Positions 19,143-27,530 of a stretch of 64,000 nt of DNA are shown one piece after another. This stretch comes from Allobosea sp. 67-29 (GTDB lineage: Bacteria; Pseudomonadota; Alphaproteobacteria; Rhizobiales; Beijerinckiaceae), in NCBI RefSeq assembly GCF_001898115.1, contig NZ_MKSQ01000007.1, forward strand, positions 528,579 through 592,578. Reading direction: 5' to 3'. The notes under the pieces were generated by a model. It saw nothing but the letters and a program-made list of their open reading frames with translations, was not told where the DNA came from and ran no database searches. The position numbers and the translations under genes were made by a program. Within the stretch, counting starts at the first letter, position 1. The number at the start of each line of letters is the position of its first letter.

Positions 19143-19643
19143 ATGCCCGATCGCGACAAGGATGAGCTGCTGCGCCTGCTCGGCGACGCCATGAGGCGGA
19201 TGGGAGCGCAGAGCGTGCTCAGCAGCGCCGCAATGGCCAAGCATTTCGGCCTGCATCCGACCGATCTGGAAGTGCTCGACCTCATTTTCCTGCGCGAGAC
19301 CGTCACGGCCGGCGCGCTCGCAGCCGCCACCGGCCTGACGTCGGGCTCGGTGACGGCACTGGTCGACAGGCTGGTGGCGCGCGGCTACGTCGCCCGCCGC
19401 CGCGACGAGGCCGATCGCAGACGGGTGCTGATCAGCGTGGAACGGGCTGCGACGGCGCCGATCGAGGCCGCCTACGAACCGCGCCGCATCGCCATGCAGG
19501 CACTTTGGTCGAGCTTCGACCACGAGACGCTCCGCCTGGTCACCGATTTCCTGACGCGCAGCACCGATCTGCTCGTGCGATCGACCGAGGAGATCGTGGC
19601 AGCCGACAGCGCAAGGGTCCGCGGGAGGGCGGCGCCGAGCTAG
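19143..19643 (+). CDS. MarR family transcriptional regulator
   Basis: A 166-residue winged-helix repressor. The recognition region TAGALAAATGLTSGSVTALVDRLVARGYVARRRDEADRRRVLI is the standard MarR helix-turn-helix plus wing, at about 57-99 (split across motifs VTALVDRLVARGYV and DEADRRRVLI). It is cotranscribed with the membrane protein just upstream and probably binds the palindrome before the operon. The ligand is unknown. Confidence 0.9.
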   Translation: MPDRDKDELLRLLGDAMRRMGAQSVLSSAAMAKHFGLHPTDLEVLDLIFLRETVTAGALAAATGLTSGSVTALVDRLVARGYVARRRDEADRRRVLISVERAATAPIEAAYEPRRIAMQALWSSFDHETLRLVTDFLTRSTDLLVRSTEEIVAADSARVRGRAAPS

Positions 19644-19669
19644 CGCGACGCAGACCCCGAGGGCGGCGA

Positions 19670-20107
19670 TTACAGCAGCCCCAGCACCGCCAGCTCGCGC
19701 CGCATCGCCTCCGGCATCTCGCCGAGATCGCCGCCATGCTCGGCGAGATCGCGCGGCGCGTCCTTGGCCTGCAGATAGCGCCAGCCCTGGAACGGCCGGA
19801 AGGGGCGCGGCTCCACCGGCACGACCACCGGCTCCATCACCAGATGGCAGCGGCCGATCCCCTCCGGGTCGGTGAAGGGCCTGATGTCGATCAGGCGCTG
19901 GCGGGCCCCGATCTGGCCCTTGATCACCCAGTAGAGCGAGCCGCCGTCGAGGATGTCCTCGATCTTCTTCGGCACCATGCGCGTCGTGTGCAGTTGTTCG
20001 ATCGGCTCTCCGCGCGCCCGGCGCTGGTCCATCCGTTCCTCGATCCACTCCTCGAGATCGGTGATCGATTCCGCGCCAACGCAGAGCTTGAGCAGGTGAA
20101 GGGCCAT
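19670..20107 (-). CDS. DUF1489 family protein
   Basis: A 145-residue protein typical of alphaproteobacteria (MALHLLKLCVGAESITDLEEW, HTTRMVPKKIEDIL, GSLYWVIKGQI, RPFQGWRYLQ). The family has no known function. ATG 20107 was taken because homologous sequence starts there; the frame stays open far upstream as a GC-rich artefact. It converges with the MarR gene, 26 bp apart. Confidence 0.82.
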   Translation of the reverse strand: MALHLLKLCVGAESITDLEEWIEERMDQRRARGEPIEQLHTTRMVPKKIEDILDGGSLYWVIKGQIGARQRLIDIRPFTDPEGIGRCHLVMEPVVVPVEPRPFRPFQGWRYLQAKDAPRDLAEHGGDLGEMPEAMRRELAVLGLL

Positions 20108-20172
20108 CGCCACAAAATAATCCCCGGCGGAGCGCCCGGCCAGCGGCCGCCGCGCTTCTCCACAGCCCGGCT

Positions 20173-20529
20173 TCAGGCACGGTGGGCCAGCACGTTGACG
20201 AGCCGCCCGAAGGGATCGCGCAGAAAGAAGCGCCGCACGCCCCACGGCTCCTCCGCCGGGCCATATTCGATCGGGAACCCGGCCGCCTCGACCTTTGCCA
20301 GAACCGAGTCTAGGTCCTCCACTTCGATCGACAGATCCGGCACCGGCGCGCCCGAGCCGCCCTCGCCCGCAAAGCTGAGTTGGGCACCGGCCGGGTCGCC
20401 GCCGGCCGCGTAGGTCTGGATCCAGCCATGGTCCATGACGGGGTGCATGTCGAAAATGCCGCCGTAGAAAGACTTCGCGCGGCCCGGTTCGGCGGTTAGC
20501 ATGTTCGCCACGATACGCTTCACCGTCAT
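20173..20529 (-). CDS. VOC (glyoxalase/bleomycin-resistance) family protein
   Basis: A 118-residue single-domain vicinal-oxygen-chelate protein: KRIVANMLTAEPGRAKSFYGGIF begins the first beta-alpha-beta unit and FFLRDPFGRLVNVLAH ends the second. The substrate is unknown. ATG 20529 has GGAGGAG immediately upstream. It is divergent from the SDR gene with only 34 bp between the starts, so their promoters must overlap. Confidence 0.85.
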   Translation of the reverse strand: MTVKRIVANMLTAEPGRAKSFYGGIFDMHPVMDHGWIQTYAAGGDPAGAQLSFAGEGGSGAPVPDLSIEVEDLDSVLAKVEAAGFPIEYGPAEEPWGVRRFFLRDPFGRLVNVLAHRA

Positions 20530-20563
20530 TCACTCCTCCCGGACAGGCCACGGACACGTCATC

Positions 20564-21331
20564 ATGCGCGGACTTGCAGACAAGGTCATCCTCGTCACCG
20601 GCTCCTCGACCGGCATCGGCTATGCGATGGCGGAACGGCTGGTCGCCGAAGGCGCGAAGGTCGTCATCCATGGCCGCGACAAAGCCGAGGTCGATGCCGC
20701 CGTCGCCCGACTCGGCTCCGCCACCAAAGGGACGACGGGCGACCTCGCCGAGCCCGACACGGCACAGGCCATCATCGACGCCGCCATCGACGCCTTCGGC
20801 CGCCTCGACGGGCTGGTCAACAATGCCGGCATCTATCCGCGCGGCATCCTCGGCGAGACCACCGCGGCGTTCTTCGACCACATCTTCGCGATCAACACCC
20901 GCGCTCCGCTGCTCTGCGCGGAGGCGGCGATCCGCGCCTTCCGCCGGCAGAAATCGCCGGGCGCCATCGTCACGGTCGGTTCGATCAACGCCTATTGCGG
21001 CCTGTCGAACCTCACCGTCTATTCGATGTCGAAGGGCGCGCTGATGACGATGACGCGCAACCTCGCCAACACGCTCGGCCCCGAGCGCATCCGCGCCAAC
21101 CAGCTCAATGTCGGCTGGACCTGGACCGCCAACGAGGACGCGACCCAGCGGCGCGAGGGCCGTGAAGCCGGCTGGCAGAACCATCTTCCGCTGCGCGATG
21201 CCCCGACCGGCCGCATCATGCAGCCGGAGGAAATCGCCGCCCATACCGCATTCTGGCTGTCCGACGAGAGCGCACCGGTCTCCGGCCAGATCTACGAAGC
21301 CGAGCAGTTCCCGGTGATCGGACGGGGATGA
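20564..21331 (+). CDS. Short-chain dehydrogenase/reductase
   Basis: A 255-residue Rossmann-fold oxidoreductase. The NAD(P) motif is TGSSTGIG (12-19), followed by NNAG and the active-site YSMSK (Y-x-x-x-K). The catalytic Ser lies in TVGSIN. The substrate is unknown. Its stop overlaps the start of the phosphotransferase gene as ATGA, so the two are coupled. Confidence 0.92.
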   Translation: MRGLADKVILVTGSSTGIGYAMAERLVAEGAKVVIHGRDKAEVDAAVARLGSATKGTTGDLAEPDTAQAIIDAAIDAFGRLDGLVNNAGIYPRGILGETTAAFFDHIFAINTRAPLLCAEAAIRAFRRQKSPGAIVTVGSINAYCGLSNLTVYSMSKGALMTMTRNLANTLGPERIRANQLNVGWTWTANEDATQRREGREAGWQNHLPLRDAPTGRIMQPEEIAAHTAFWLSDESAPVSGQIYEAEQFPVIGRG

Positions 21332-22173
21332 GCCGGGTATCCACGAAGGTCTTCGAACACTGGCTCGCATGCTGGGGCCTTGTCCCGGCTGGCGAGCCGA
21401 TCAGGACCCATGCCAGCCACCTGCTGCCCGTGAAACGCGGCGGCCTGCCGGCGATGCTGAAACTCCCGGATGTCGAGGACGAGCGGCGCGGCTACCTGCC
21501 CCTGGAGTACTGGAACGGCGACGGCGCCGCCCGCCTGCTTGCCCGCGGCGAGGATGGCGAGGCCATGCTGATCGAGCGTGCCACCGGCCGGCGATCGCTT
21601 GCGGCCATGGCCCGCAGCGGAGCCATGGGTGACGATGAAGCCACCGCCATCCTCTGCGATGCCATCGCATCCCTGCAGAAGCCGCGAGACCCGGTTCCCA
21701 CGGGGCTGATCCCGCTGGACGTCTGGTTCAAGGACCTCGCTCCCGCAGCGGCGAAGCGTGGCGGTCTGCTCGGCCGGGCCGCGGCCGAGGCGAGCGAGCT
21801 GCTGGCGGCTCAGCAGGAGATCACGCCGCTCCATGCCGATCTGCATCACGACAACGTCCTCGATTTCGGGGAGCGTGGCTGGCTCGCCATCGATCCGAAA
21901 GCGGTGATCGGCGACCGCGCCTTCGAATACACGATCCTGTTCTGCGACCCGGACCTCGCCGATCCCGAGCCGCCGGTCGCCGTCGCGCCGGGCGCCTTCG
22001 AGCGCAGGCTGGAGATCGTGCTGGCGAAATCCGGGCTGGAGCGTCGGCGATTGCTGCGCTGGATCATCGCCTGGTGCGGTCTGTCGGCCAGCTGGTTCCT
22101 CGAAGACGAAGACCCGCTGGCGGAAATCAACCTGACGATCCTGGCACAGGCCGCTGCTGCGCTGGACGCGTAG
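21328..22173 (+). CDS. Aminoglycoside/hydroxyurea phosphotransferase family, APH(6)-like
   Basis: A 281-residue kinase-like protein. The catalytic loop HADLHHDN is at 169-176 and the metal-binding IDPK at 188-191, the pattern of the APH(6)/hydroxyurea phosphotransferase family (PF04655-type), which includes streptomycin 6-phosphotransferases. Its codon use looks chromosomal and no mobile element is near, so it is probably a native gene; whether it confers resistance cannot be judged. It is translationally coupled to the SDR. Confidence 0.8.
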   Translation: MSRVSTKVFEHWLACWGLVPAGEPIRTHASHLLPVKRGGLPAMLKLPDVEDERRGYLPLEYWNGDGAARLLARGEDGEAMLIERATGRRSLAAMARSGAMGDDEATAILCDAIASLQKPRDPVPTGLIPLDVWFKDLAPAAAKRGGLLGRAAAEASELLAAQQEITPLHADLHHDNVLDFGERGWLAIDPKAVIGDRAFEYTILFCDPDLADPEPPVAVAPGAFERRLEIVLAKSGLERRRLLRWIIAWCGLSASWFLEDEDPLAEINLTILAQAAAALDA

Positions 22174-22284
22174 CATATCGTCGCGCTCGCCCGCGTGGCG
22201 AGCAGCCCTTCTCCAGCTCCGCCTCCGATGGACGAGCAGGTGGCTGGTCGGGACAAGCCGGCGCACGACGAACAGCGGTTGAAT

Positions 22285-22311
22285 CAAAAACGAAACGGTC
22301 GGCCGCAACCG
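22285..22311 (-). terminator. Terminator after mccA
   Basis: On the minus strand, a 6-bp stem with one G-T pair (CGGTTG with CGACCG, loop CGGC) is followed by TTTCGTTTTTG. It lies 16 nt beyond the mccA stop. Confidence 0.6.
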
Positions 22312-22326
22312 ATTCCGCCGGCTCGC

Positions 22327-24312
22327 CTATTCTCCGAGCACGACCACCTTCGCACCCTCGGCGACCTGCATCCCGGGTTCGCCGGCGACCTCGCTGACCG
22401 TGCCGTCGCGCGGGGCGGTCAGCACATGCTCCATCTTCATCGCCTCGACGATGGCGAGGCGCTGGCCCTTGGTCACCGCTTCGCCCGGCGCGACGAACAG
22501 CGCGACGAGCTTGCCATGCATCGGCGCCTTGACCACGCCGCCGGAGCCCGCCGCGGCATCGAGATCGACGCTGAAGGGATCGAACAGCGACACGGCCGTC
22601 TGCCGGCCGCGATGCAGCGCGTACCAGGTGCCGCCCTCGCCCTCGGCCAGGGAAACCTCATGCTCGCCCTCGCCGATCTCGTGGCCCGGCAGGCTGACGC
22701 GCGCGTCCTCGCCATGCCATTCGATCCGGGCCTCGACCCGCTCGCCATCCACCAGCAGCGGCAGCCCCAGCGGCTGTCGCGGCATCAGCGAGAAGGCATC
22801 CGGGTCGAGCCAGGGCGAGCGCGCCTCGCCCTCCGCGCGCCCGGCCGCCTCGACGATCCCGACCTCCTGCCGCTCTTCTTCCAATTGCAAGGCGGCGGCC
22901 GCCACTGCCGCTGCATCGAGCGGCTGCGGTTCGGCGCCGAGCGCGCTGATATTGCGGTCGATGAAGCCGGTATCGAACGGCCCCTTCCGGAAGCCCTCCG
23001 CCTCGGTCAGCTTCTTCAGGAAGGCGAGATTGGTGCGCGGGCCGGCGACCACCGTCTCGCTCAGAGCCGCGCCGAGCCGGTCGAGCGCCTCGTCGCGCGT
23101 CGCGCCATGGGCGATCACCTTGGCGATCATCGGGTCGTAGAACGGTGTCACCGTATCGCCGGCCTCGACGCCGGTATCGATGCGGATGCCCTCGCCATGC
23201 GGGAAACTCAAGGCCCAGAGCTTGCCCGTCGAGGGCAGGAACCCCTTCTCCGGATCCTCCGCATAGAGCCGCGCCTCGACGGCATGGCCGGACGCCGTCA
23301 CATCGGCCTGCGTGAAGCCGAGCGGCTCGCCGGCCGCGACCTTCAGCTGCAATTCGACGAGGTCAAGCCCGGTGATCGCCTCGGTCACGGGATGCTCGAC
23401 CTGAAGACGTGTGTTCATCTCCATGAACCAGAAGCCATCGGCCTTCAGTCCGTCGCGCCCGTCGGCGATGAATTCCACCGTGCCGGCTCCAACATAGCCG
23501 ACAGCCTTGGCGGCCTCGGTCGCGGCCTTGCCCATCGCGGCGCGGACCTCCGCGCTCATGCCCGGCGCGGGCGCCTCCTCGATCACCTTCTGGTGGCGCC
23601 GCTGCAGCGAGCAATCACGCTCGTAGAGATGCACGACATTGCCGTGGCCGTCGCCGAAGACCTGGATTTCGACATGGCGCGGCGAGAGCACGTATTTCTC
23701 GACCAGCACGCGCGCATCACCGAAGGCGTTTTGCCCCTCGCGCTGGGCGCTGGTCAGCGCATCGTCGAAATCCTCGGGCCGGTCGACCTTCTTCATGCCC
23801 TTGCCGCCGCCGCCGGCGACCGCCTTGATCAGCACGGGGTAACCGATGCGCCGCGCTTCCGAGCGGAGGAAATCGGCGCCCTGCTCGGCGCCGTGATAGC
23901 CCGGCACCACCGGCACGCTCGCCTTCTCGACCAGCGCCTTGGCGGCGTCCTTCAGGCCCATGGCCCGGATCGCGGAGGCCGGTGGGCCGACGAAGACGAT
24001 GCCCGCCGCCGCGCAGGCATCGGCGAATTCGGCATTCTCGGAGAGGAAGCCGTAGCCCGGATGGATGCAGGCGGCGCCGGCCTGTTTCGCGACCGCGAGG
24101 ATCTTGTTCGCATCGAGATAGCTCTCCCGGGCAGGCGCCGGGCCGATATGATAGGCCTCGTCCGCCATCTGCACGAACAGTGCCTCGGCATCGGCATCGG
24201 AATAGACGGCGATGGTGCGCAGGCCGAGCCGCCTTGCCGTGCGGATCACGCGGCAGGCGATCTCGCCGCGATTGGCGATCAGGATGGAAGGCAGCTTGGC
24301 GGCGATCGTCAT
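22327..24312 (-). CDS. mccA: Methylcrotonyl-CoA carboxylase, biotin-carboxylase/BCCP subunit
   Basis: A 661-residue biotin-dependent carboxylase alpha subunit. It has a biotin-carboxylase domain (about 8-455: ILIANRGEIACRVI, AGGGGKGMKKV, EMNTRLQVEHPVTE) and a C-terminal biotinyl domain with EAMKMEH; the biotin-accepting lysine is residue 626, 35 from the end. Assignment to methylcrotonyl-CoA (leucine breakdown) rests on the nearby mccB and ivd; an acetyl/propionyl specificity is possible. ATG 24312 is set by the conserved N-terminus. Five other genes separate it from mccB. Confidence 0.87.
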   Translation of the reverse strand: MTIAAKLPSILIANRGEIACRVIRTARRLGLRTIAVYSDADAEALFVQMADEAYHIGPAPARESYLDANKILAVAKQAGAACIHPGYGFLSENAEFADACAAAGIVFVGPPASAIRAMGLKDAAKALVEKASVPVVPGYHGAEQGADFLRSEARRIGYPVLIKAVAGGGGKGMKKVDRPEDFDDALTSAQREGQNAFGDARVLVEKYVLSPRHVEIQVFGDGHGNVVHLYERDCSLQRRHQKVIEEAPAPGMSAEVRAAMGKAATEAAKAVGYVGAGTVEFIADGRDGLKADGFWFMEMNTRLQVEHPVTEAITGLDLVELQLKVAAGEPLGFTQADVTASGHAVEARLYAEDPEKGFLPSTGKLWALSFPHGEGIRIDTGVEAGDTVTPFYDPMIAKVIAHGATRDEALDRLGAALSETVVAGPRTNLAFLKKLTEAEGFRKGPFDTGFIDRNISALGAEPQPLDAAAVAAAALQLEEERQEVGIVEAAGRAEGEARSPWLDPDAFSLMPRQPLGLPLLVDGERVEARIEWHGEDARVSLPGHEIGEGEHEVSLAEGEGGTWYALHRGRQTAVSLFDPFSVDLDAAAGSGGVVKAPMHGKLVALFVAPGEAVTKGQRLAIVEAMKMEHVLTAPRDGTVSEVAGEPGMQVAEGAKVVVLGE

Positions 24313-24343
24313 GGCGGCGGCATCCTCGGAAGACGTGCCGCCT

Positions 24344-25030
24344 TTATAGCCCGCCCGTTGCGTCTGTCTGCGCCTTGTTGCGCAAACCGGATTGGGACGC
24401 TTCTGCCTCCTCGCTCCGCCGCAGCGAGCGCCAGATCGCCCAGGTCGCCTGGAAGCAGATGCCGGTGACGACGAGGTCGAACAGATATTCCGGCCAGCGC
24501 ATCGGCGCGACACGGGCGGCAAGCCCGACCAGCGCGAAGCCGGTCGTCGAGATGGTGTCGTTGCGGCTCGACAGCCAGGTTGCCTTGATGACCGGATTGT
24601 CCTCGCGCCGGAAGCGCCAGAGCGCGACGACAACGAGGAAGGCGATAATGATCGCGCTCGCCGCCGCGAAGCCGAGCGTCCAGATCTCGATCGGCCTTGG
24701 CCGGACGATCTTGTCCCAGAGGTCGTAGAGCGTATGCAGCCCGGCCACCGCCATGACGGCGCCGATCGCGATCGCCGCAAGGCGCTCGATCCGCGCATCG
24801 CGGCCGAACACGACCGCGGCGATGCCGTAGAGCGCGACGTCGTAGACCCAGTCCACGCCGTCCTTGAAGAGCTGGGCGTTGCCGACGGCGAGCGCCCAGG
24901 CGACGGTCGCCACCGCCTGGATCAGGATGCCGAGCGCGATACCCCAGATCGTCAGCGTATAGGCGCGGGCGACACGACGCTCCGTTCCGGGTGCTGCGGC
25001 AACGACGGGCGCCTTCTCGATCGTTGTCAT
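24344..25030 (-). CDS. Cation-efflux (CDF)-like membrane protein without C-terminal domain
   Basis: A 228-residue protein with about six membrane segments. FKDGVDWVYDVALYG and SSRNDTISTTGFALVG sit where CDF transporters have their metal-binding HxxxD and DxxxD helices. The usual cytoplasmic C-terminal domain of about 90 residues is absent. ATG 25030 has GGGAG at 7 nt; an upstream ATG (25045) falls inside a palindromic repeat and is disfavoured. It ends 31 nt before mccA. Confidence 0.7.
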   Translation of the reverse strand: MTTIEKAPVVAAAPGTERRVARAYTLTIWGIALGILIQAVATVAWALAVGNAQLFKDGVDWVYDVALYGIAAVVFGRDARIERLAAIAIGAVMAVAGLHTLYDLWDKIVRPRPIEIWTLGFAAASAIIIAFLVVVALWRFRREDNPVIKATWLSSRNDTISTTGFALVGLAARVAPMRWPEYLFDLVVTGICFQATWAIWRSLRRSEEAEASQSGLRNKAQTDATGGL

Positions 25031-25039
25031 CCCGGCTCC

Positions 25040-25113
25040 CGTCATGCTCGGGCTTGCCCCGGGGATCCCATCATCCAGCCGGACGAGACACCCGGGTCAA
25101 GCCCGGCCTGACG
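25040..25113. repeat. Palindromic intergenic element (two inverted arms)
   Basis: Arms 25040-25064 and 25090-25113 are inverted copies of CGTCA-GC-CGGGCTTG-CCCGGG, with a one-base gap and a few mismatches. Elements with this CGGGCTTGACCCG core are common between genes in Hyphomicrobiales genomes. It lies between the SDR stop and the CDF-like gene start. Confidence 0.7.
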
Positions 25114-25127
25114 AAAGCGTCCTGTCC

Positions 25128-25889
25128 TCAGCCGCGGCCGACGAGCGGGGCCTTCGTCGCCATCACCGTGACGAAGAGGATGTTGGCGTCGAGCGGCAGC
25201 CCCGCCATATGCAGCACCGTGGTCGCGACATGCTCGACATCCATCACCGGCTCGACCTTGGTCGAGCCGTCCGCCTGCGGCACGCCGGTGGTCATCCGCC
25301 GCGCCATGTCGGTCAGCGCGTTGCCGATGTCGACCTGGCCGACCGCGATGTCGTATTTGCGCCCGTCGAGCGAAGCGGTCTTGGTCAGGCCCGAGATCGC
25401 ATGCTTGGTCGCCGTATAGGCGACGGAGTTCGGCCGCGGCACCTGCGCCGAAATCGAGCCGTTGTTGATGATGCGCCCGCCGCGCGGCTCCTGGTCCTTC
25501 ATCGCCCGGAAGGCCGCCTGCGTGCACAGGAACGGGCCGGTCAGGTTGGTGTCGACGACCTTCTGCCAATCGTCGAGGGAAAGGTCTTCCAGCAGCACGC
25601 CGCCCGGAGCGTTGACCCCGGCATTGTTGAACAGCACGTCGACCCGGCCGAAAGCGTCCCGGGTCTTCGCGAACAGGTTCTCGACCGAAGCCTTGTCGGT
25701 CACGTCGGTGGGGACGGCGAGCGCACGACCCTTCTCGACGCCGGAAAGCGCGATCGTCTCCTCCAGCGCATCCGCCCGGCGCCCCGCCAGAACCGTGCGG
25801 TACCCGTCCTTCAGGAAGGCGATGGCGACCGCCCGGCCGACGCCCGAGCCGGCACCCGTGATGATCGCGACCTTGTCGTGAGTGGCCAT
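25128..25889 (-). CDS. Short-chain dehydrogenase/reductase
   Basis: A 253-residue oxidoreductase of the classical SDR type: TGAGSGVG (11-18) binds the cofactor, NNAG is present, and the active site is S in NGSISAQ plus YTATK. Substrate unknown. ATG 25889 follows CACGAGGAAACGC. It lies on the same strand as the dienelactone-hydrolase-like gene and mccA, and may serve an acyl or aromatic catabolic route, but this is only inferred from position. Confidence 0.9.
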   Translation of the reverse strand: MATHDKVAIITGAGSGVGRAVAIAFLKDGYRTVLAGRRADALEETIALSGVEKGRALAVPTDVTDKASVENLFAKTRDAFGRVDVLFNNAGVNAPGGVLLEDLSLDDWQKVVDTNLTGPFLCTQAAFRAMKDQEPRGGRIINNGSISAQVPRPNSVAYTATKHAISGLTKTASLDGRKYDIAVGQVDIGNALTDMARRMTTGVPQADGSTKVEPVMDVEHVATTVLHMAGLPLDANILFVTVMATKAPLVGRG

Positions 25890-26011
25890 GCGTTTCCTCG
25901 TGCTTCTTGGGATTCAATCGTTTCGACCCAAAGCATAAGCGCAGGCCCGCGACAAGGAAGAGCGGCCGGCGCAGGCCGTGCCGGCGTCGGCTGCGGATAT
26001 CGGCGGTCGCG

Positions 26012-26905
26012 TCAGGCGACGCCGTAGCGCTTGAACCAGGCCAGCATCCGGGCCCAGCCATCCTCGGCCTGCGCCTTGCGGTAGCTCGGCCGATAATCGG
26101 CGTGAAAACCATGCGGCGTGTCGGGGAAGATCACGATCTCGACCGTCTTTCCCGCCGTCTTCGCCGCCTCGCGCTGGGCCTCGACGCTGGCGACAGGGAT
26201 GCCGTTATCGGCCCCGCCATAGAGCCCGAGCACCGGCGCCTTGAGATCCCCGACGACATCGGCGGCCGTCTTCGGCTGAATGTCGCTGCGGTTGCCGCCG
26301 AGCGGCCCGTACCAGGCGACGGCGGCCTTCACCTGCGGGTTGTGCGCGGCATAGAGCCAGACCGCTCGCCCGCCCCGGCAGAAGCCGGTGATGCCAAGCC
26401 GGGCGGCATCGCCCTTCGAGGAGGCCGCAGCCCATCTCGCCGTCGAATCGAGATCGGACAAGAGCGTCGCATCCGGAGCCTTCGAGATGACATCGCGCAC
26501 GATGACCTGCGCATCCGTCATCTTCGAGAGGTCGCCGAGCCGGGCATAGAGTTCCGGCGCCACGGCGCAGTAGCCGAGCTTGGCGAGGCGCCGGCAGATG
26601 TCCTTGATGTATTCGTGAACGCCGAAGATCTCCTCGACGACGAGGATGACCGGGAAAGGACCCGCGCCTTCCGGCATGGCGCGATAGCCCGGCAGCTCAC
26701 CATCGGCAGTCGGGATCTTCACTTCGCCGGCGACGAGGCCGTTGACGTCGGTCTTGATCGTCTGGCCGTGGACGACGGTGGTGGCCAGCGTGAAACCGCT
26801 GATCAGACCAGTCATCACGAAGCCTCGCCGTGAGAAAGGCTCGCTGACCAATCCGTCGAGTCCCTCGAGTGCTTCCCTTGCGGCGGTCCTGGTCGATGCG
26901 GGCAT
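26012..26905 (-). CDS. Dienelactone hydrolase family protein with Tat signal
   Basis: A 297-residue alpha/beta hydrolase. The Cys-Asp-His triad is C176 (GFCRGG), D233 (GGADNG) and a His in PHGFH (265/268), with the supporting Glu in VVEEIFG. A twin-arginine motif SRRGF (25-29) and a hydrophobic stretch indicate Tat export to the periplasm. ATG 26905 is directly preceded by a GTG; GGGAG lies 8 nt upstream. Confidence 0.88.
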   Translation of the reverse strand: MPASTRTAAREALEGLDGLVSEPFSRRGFVMTGLISGFTLATTVVHGQTIKTDVNGLVAGEVKIPTADGELPGYRAMPEGAGPFPVILVVEEIFGVHEYIKDICRRLAKLGYCAVAPELYARLGDLSKMTDAQVIVRDVISKAPDATLLSDLDSTARWAAASSKGDAARLGITGFCRGGRAVWLYAAHNPQVKAAVAWYGPLGGNRSDIQPKTAADVVGDLKAPVLGLYGGADNGIPVASVEAQREAAKTAGKTVEIVIFPDTPHGFHADYRPSYRKAQAEDGWARMLAWFKRYGVA

Positions 26906-27056
26906 CACGGCGCTCCCTGGCTGGAAGCGCGGAGACTGCGGGGCCGGAGCCCATCTGCCAAGCAGCGCCGCCCTACGGCGGAGGTCACAGTGGCGTGATC
27001 ACTTGCCCGGCGCGTCGGCAAGCGGCAGGTTGCGGCCGGCCAGCAGGAGACGACGG

Positions 27057-27440
27057 ATGCAGCACCCCGGGACGAACGCCGCAGAGTTGATCGACGCACG
27101 GATCGCCGAACTCGGCGACTGGCGCGGGGCGACGCTGGCGCGAATGCGCGACCTGATCCGGCAGGCGGTTCCCGAGATCGTCGAGGAATGGAAATGGCGT
27201 GGCGTGCCGGTCTGGTCGCATCACGGCATCATCTGCACCGGCGAGACCTACAAGGCCGTCGTGAAGCTGACCTTCGCCAAGGGCGCCGCGCTGGACGACC
27301 CGGCGAAGCTGTTCAACGCCAGCCTGGAGGGCAATACCCGGCGAGCCATCGACATCCGGGAAGGCGCGGCGATCGAGGAGACGGCGTTCGTAGCGCTCAT
27401 TCGCGCCGCATCCGCTCTGAACGCCTCCCGCAAGCGCTGA
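27057..27440 (+). CDS. DUF1801 domain protein
   Basis: A 127-residue protein of the DUF1801/YdhG-like fold (AELIDARIAELGDWRG, EIVEEWKWRGVPVWSHHG, YKAVVKLTFAKGA). The family has no settled function. ATG 27057 has AGGAGA upstream. It stands alone on the plus strand, interrupting the minus-strand run that carries mccB and mccA. Confidence 0.82.
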   Translation: MQHPGTNAAELIDARIAELGDWRGATLARMRDLIRQAVPEIVEEWKWRGVPVWSHHGIICTGETYKAVVKLTFAKGAALDDPAKLFNASLEGNTRRAIDIREGAAIEETAFVALIRAASALNASRKR

Positions 27441-27530
27441 CGACCGGCCCCGGCAGCAGCTCGTCCGAATTTCCGGCCGAAGCAAAACCCGGAATCGGCA
27501 TGACCGGCAGGCCGGCTGCGGCTCGTGCCG

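Noticed and set aside
22195-24468. A 757-codon plus-strand open frame across mccA.
   Set aside because: Antisense shadow of a clear biotin carboxylase; composition is low-complexity and no Shine-Dalgarno is present.
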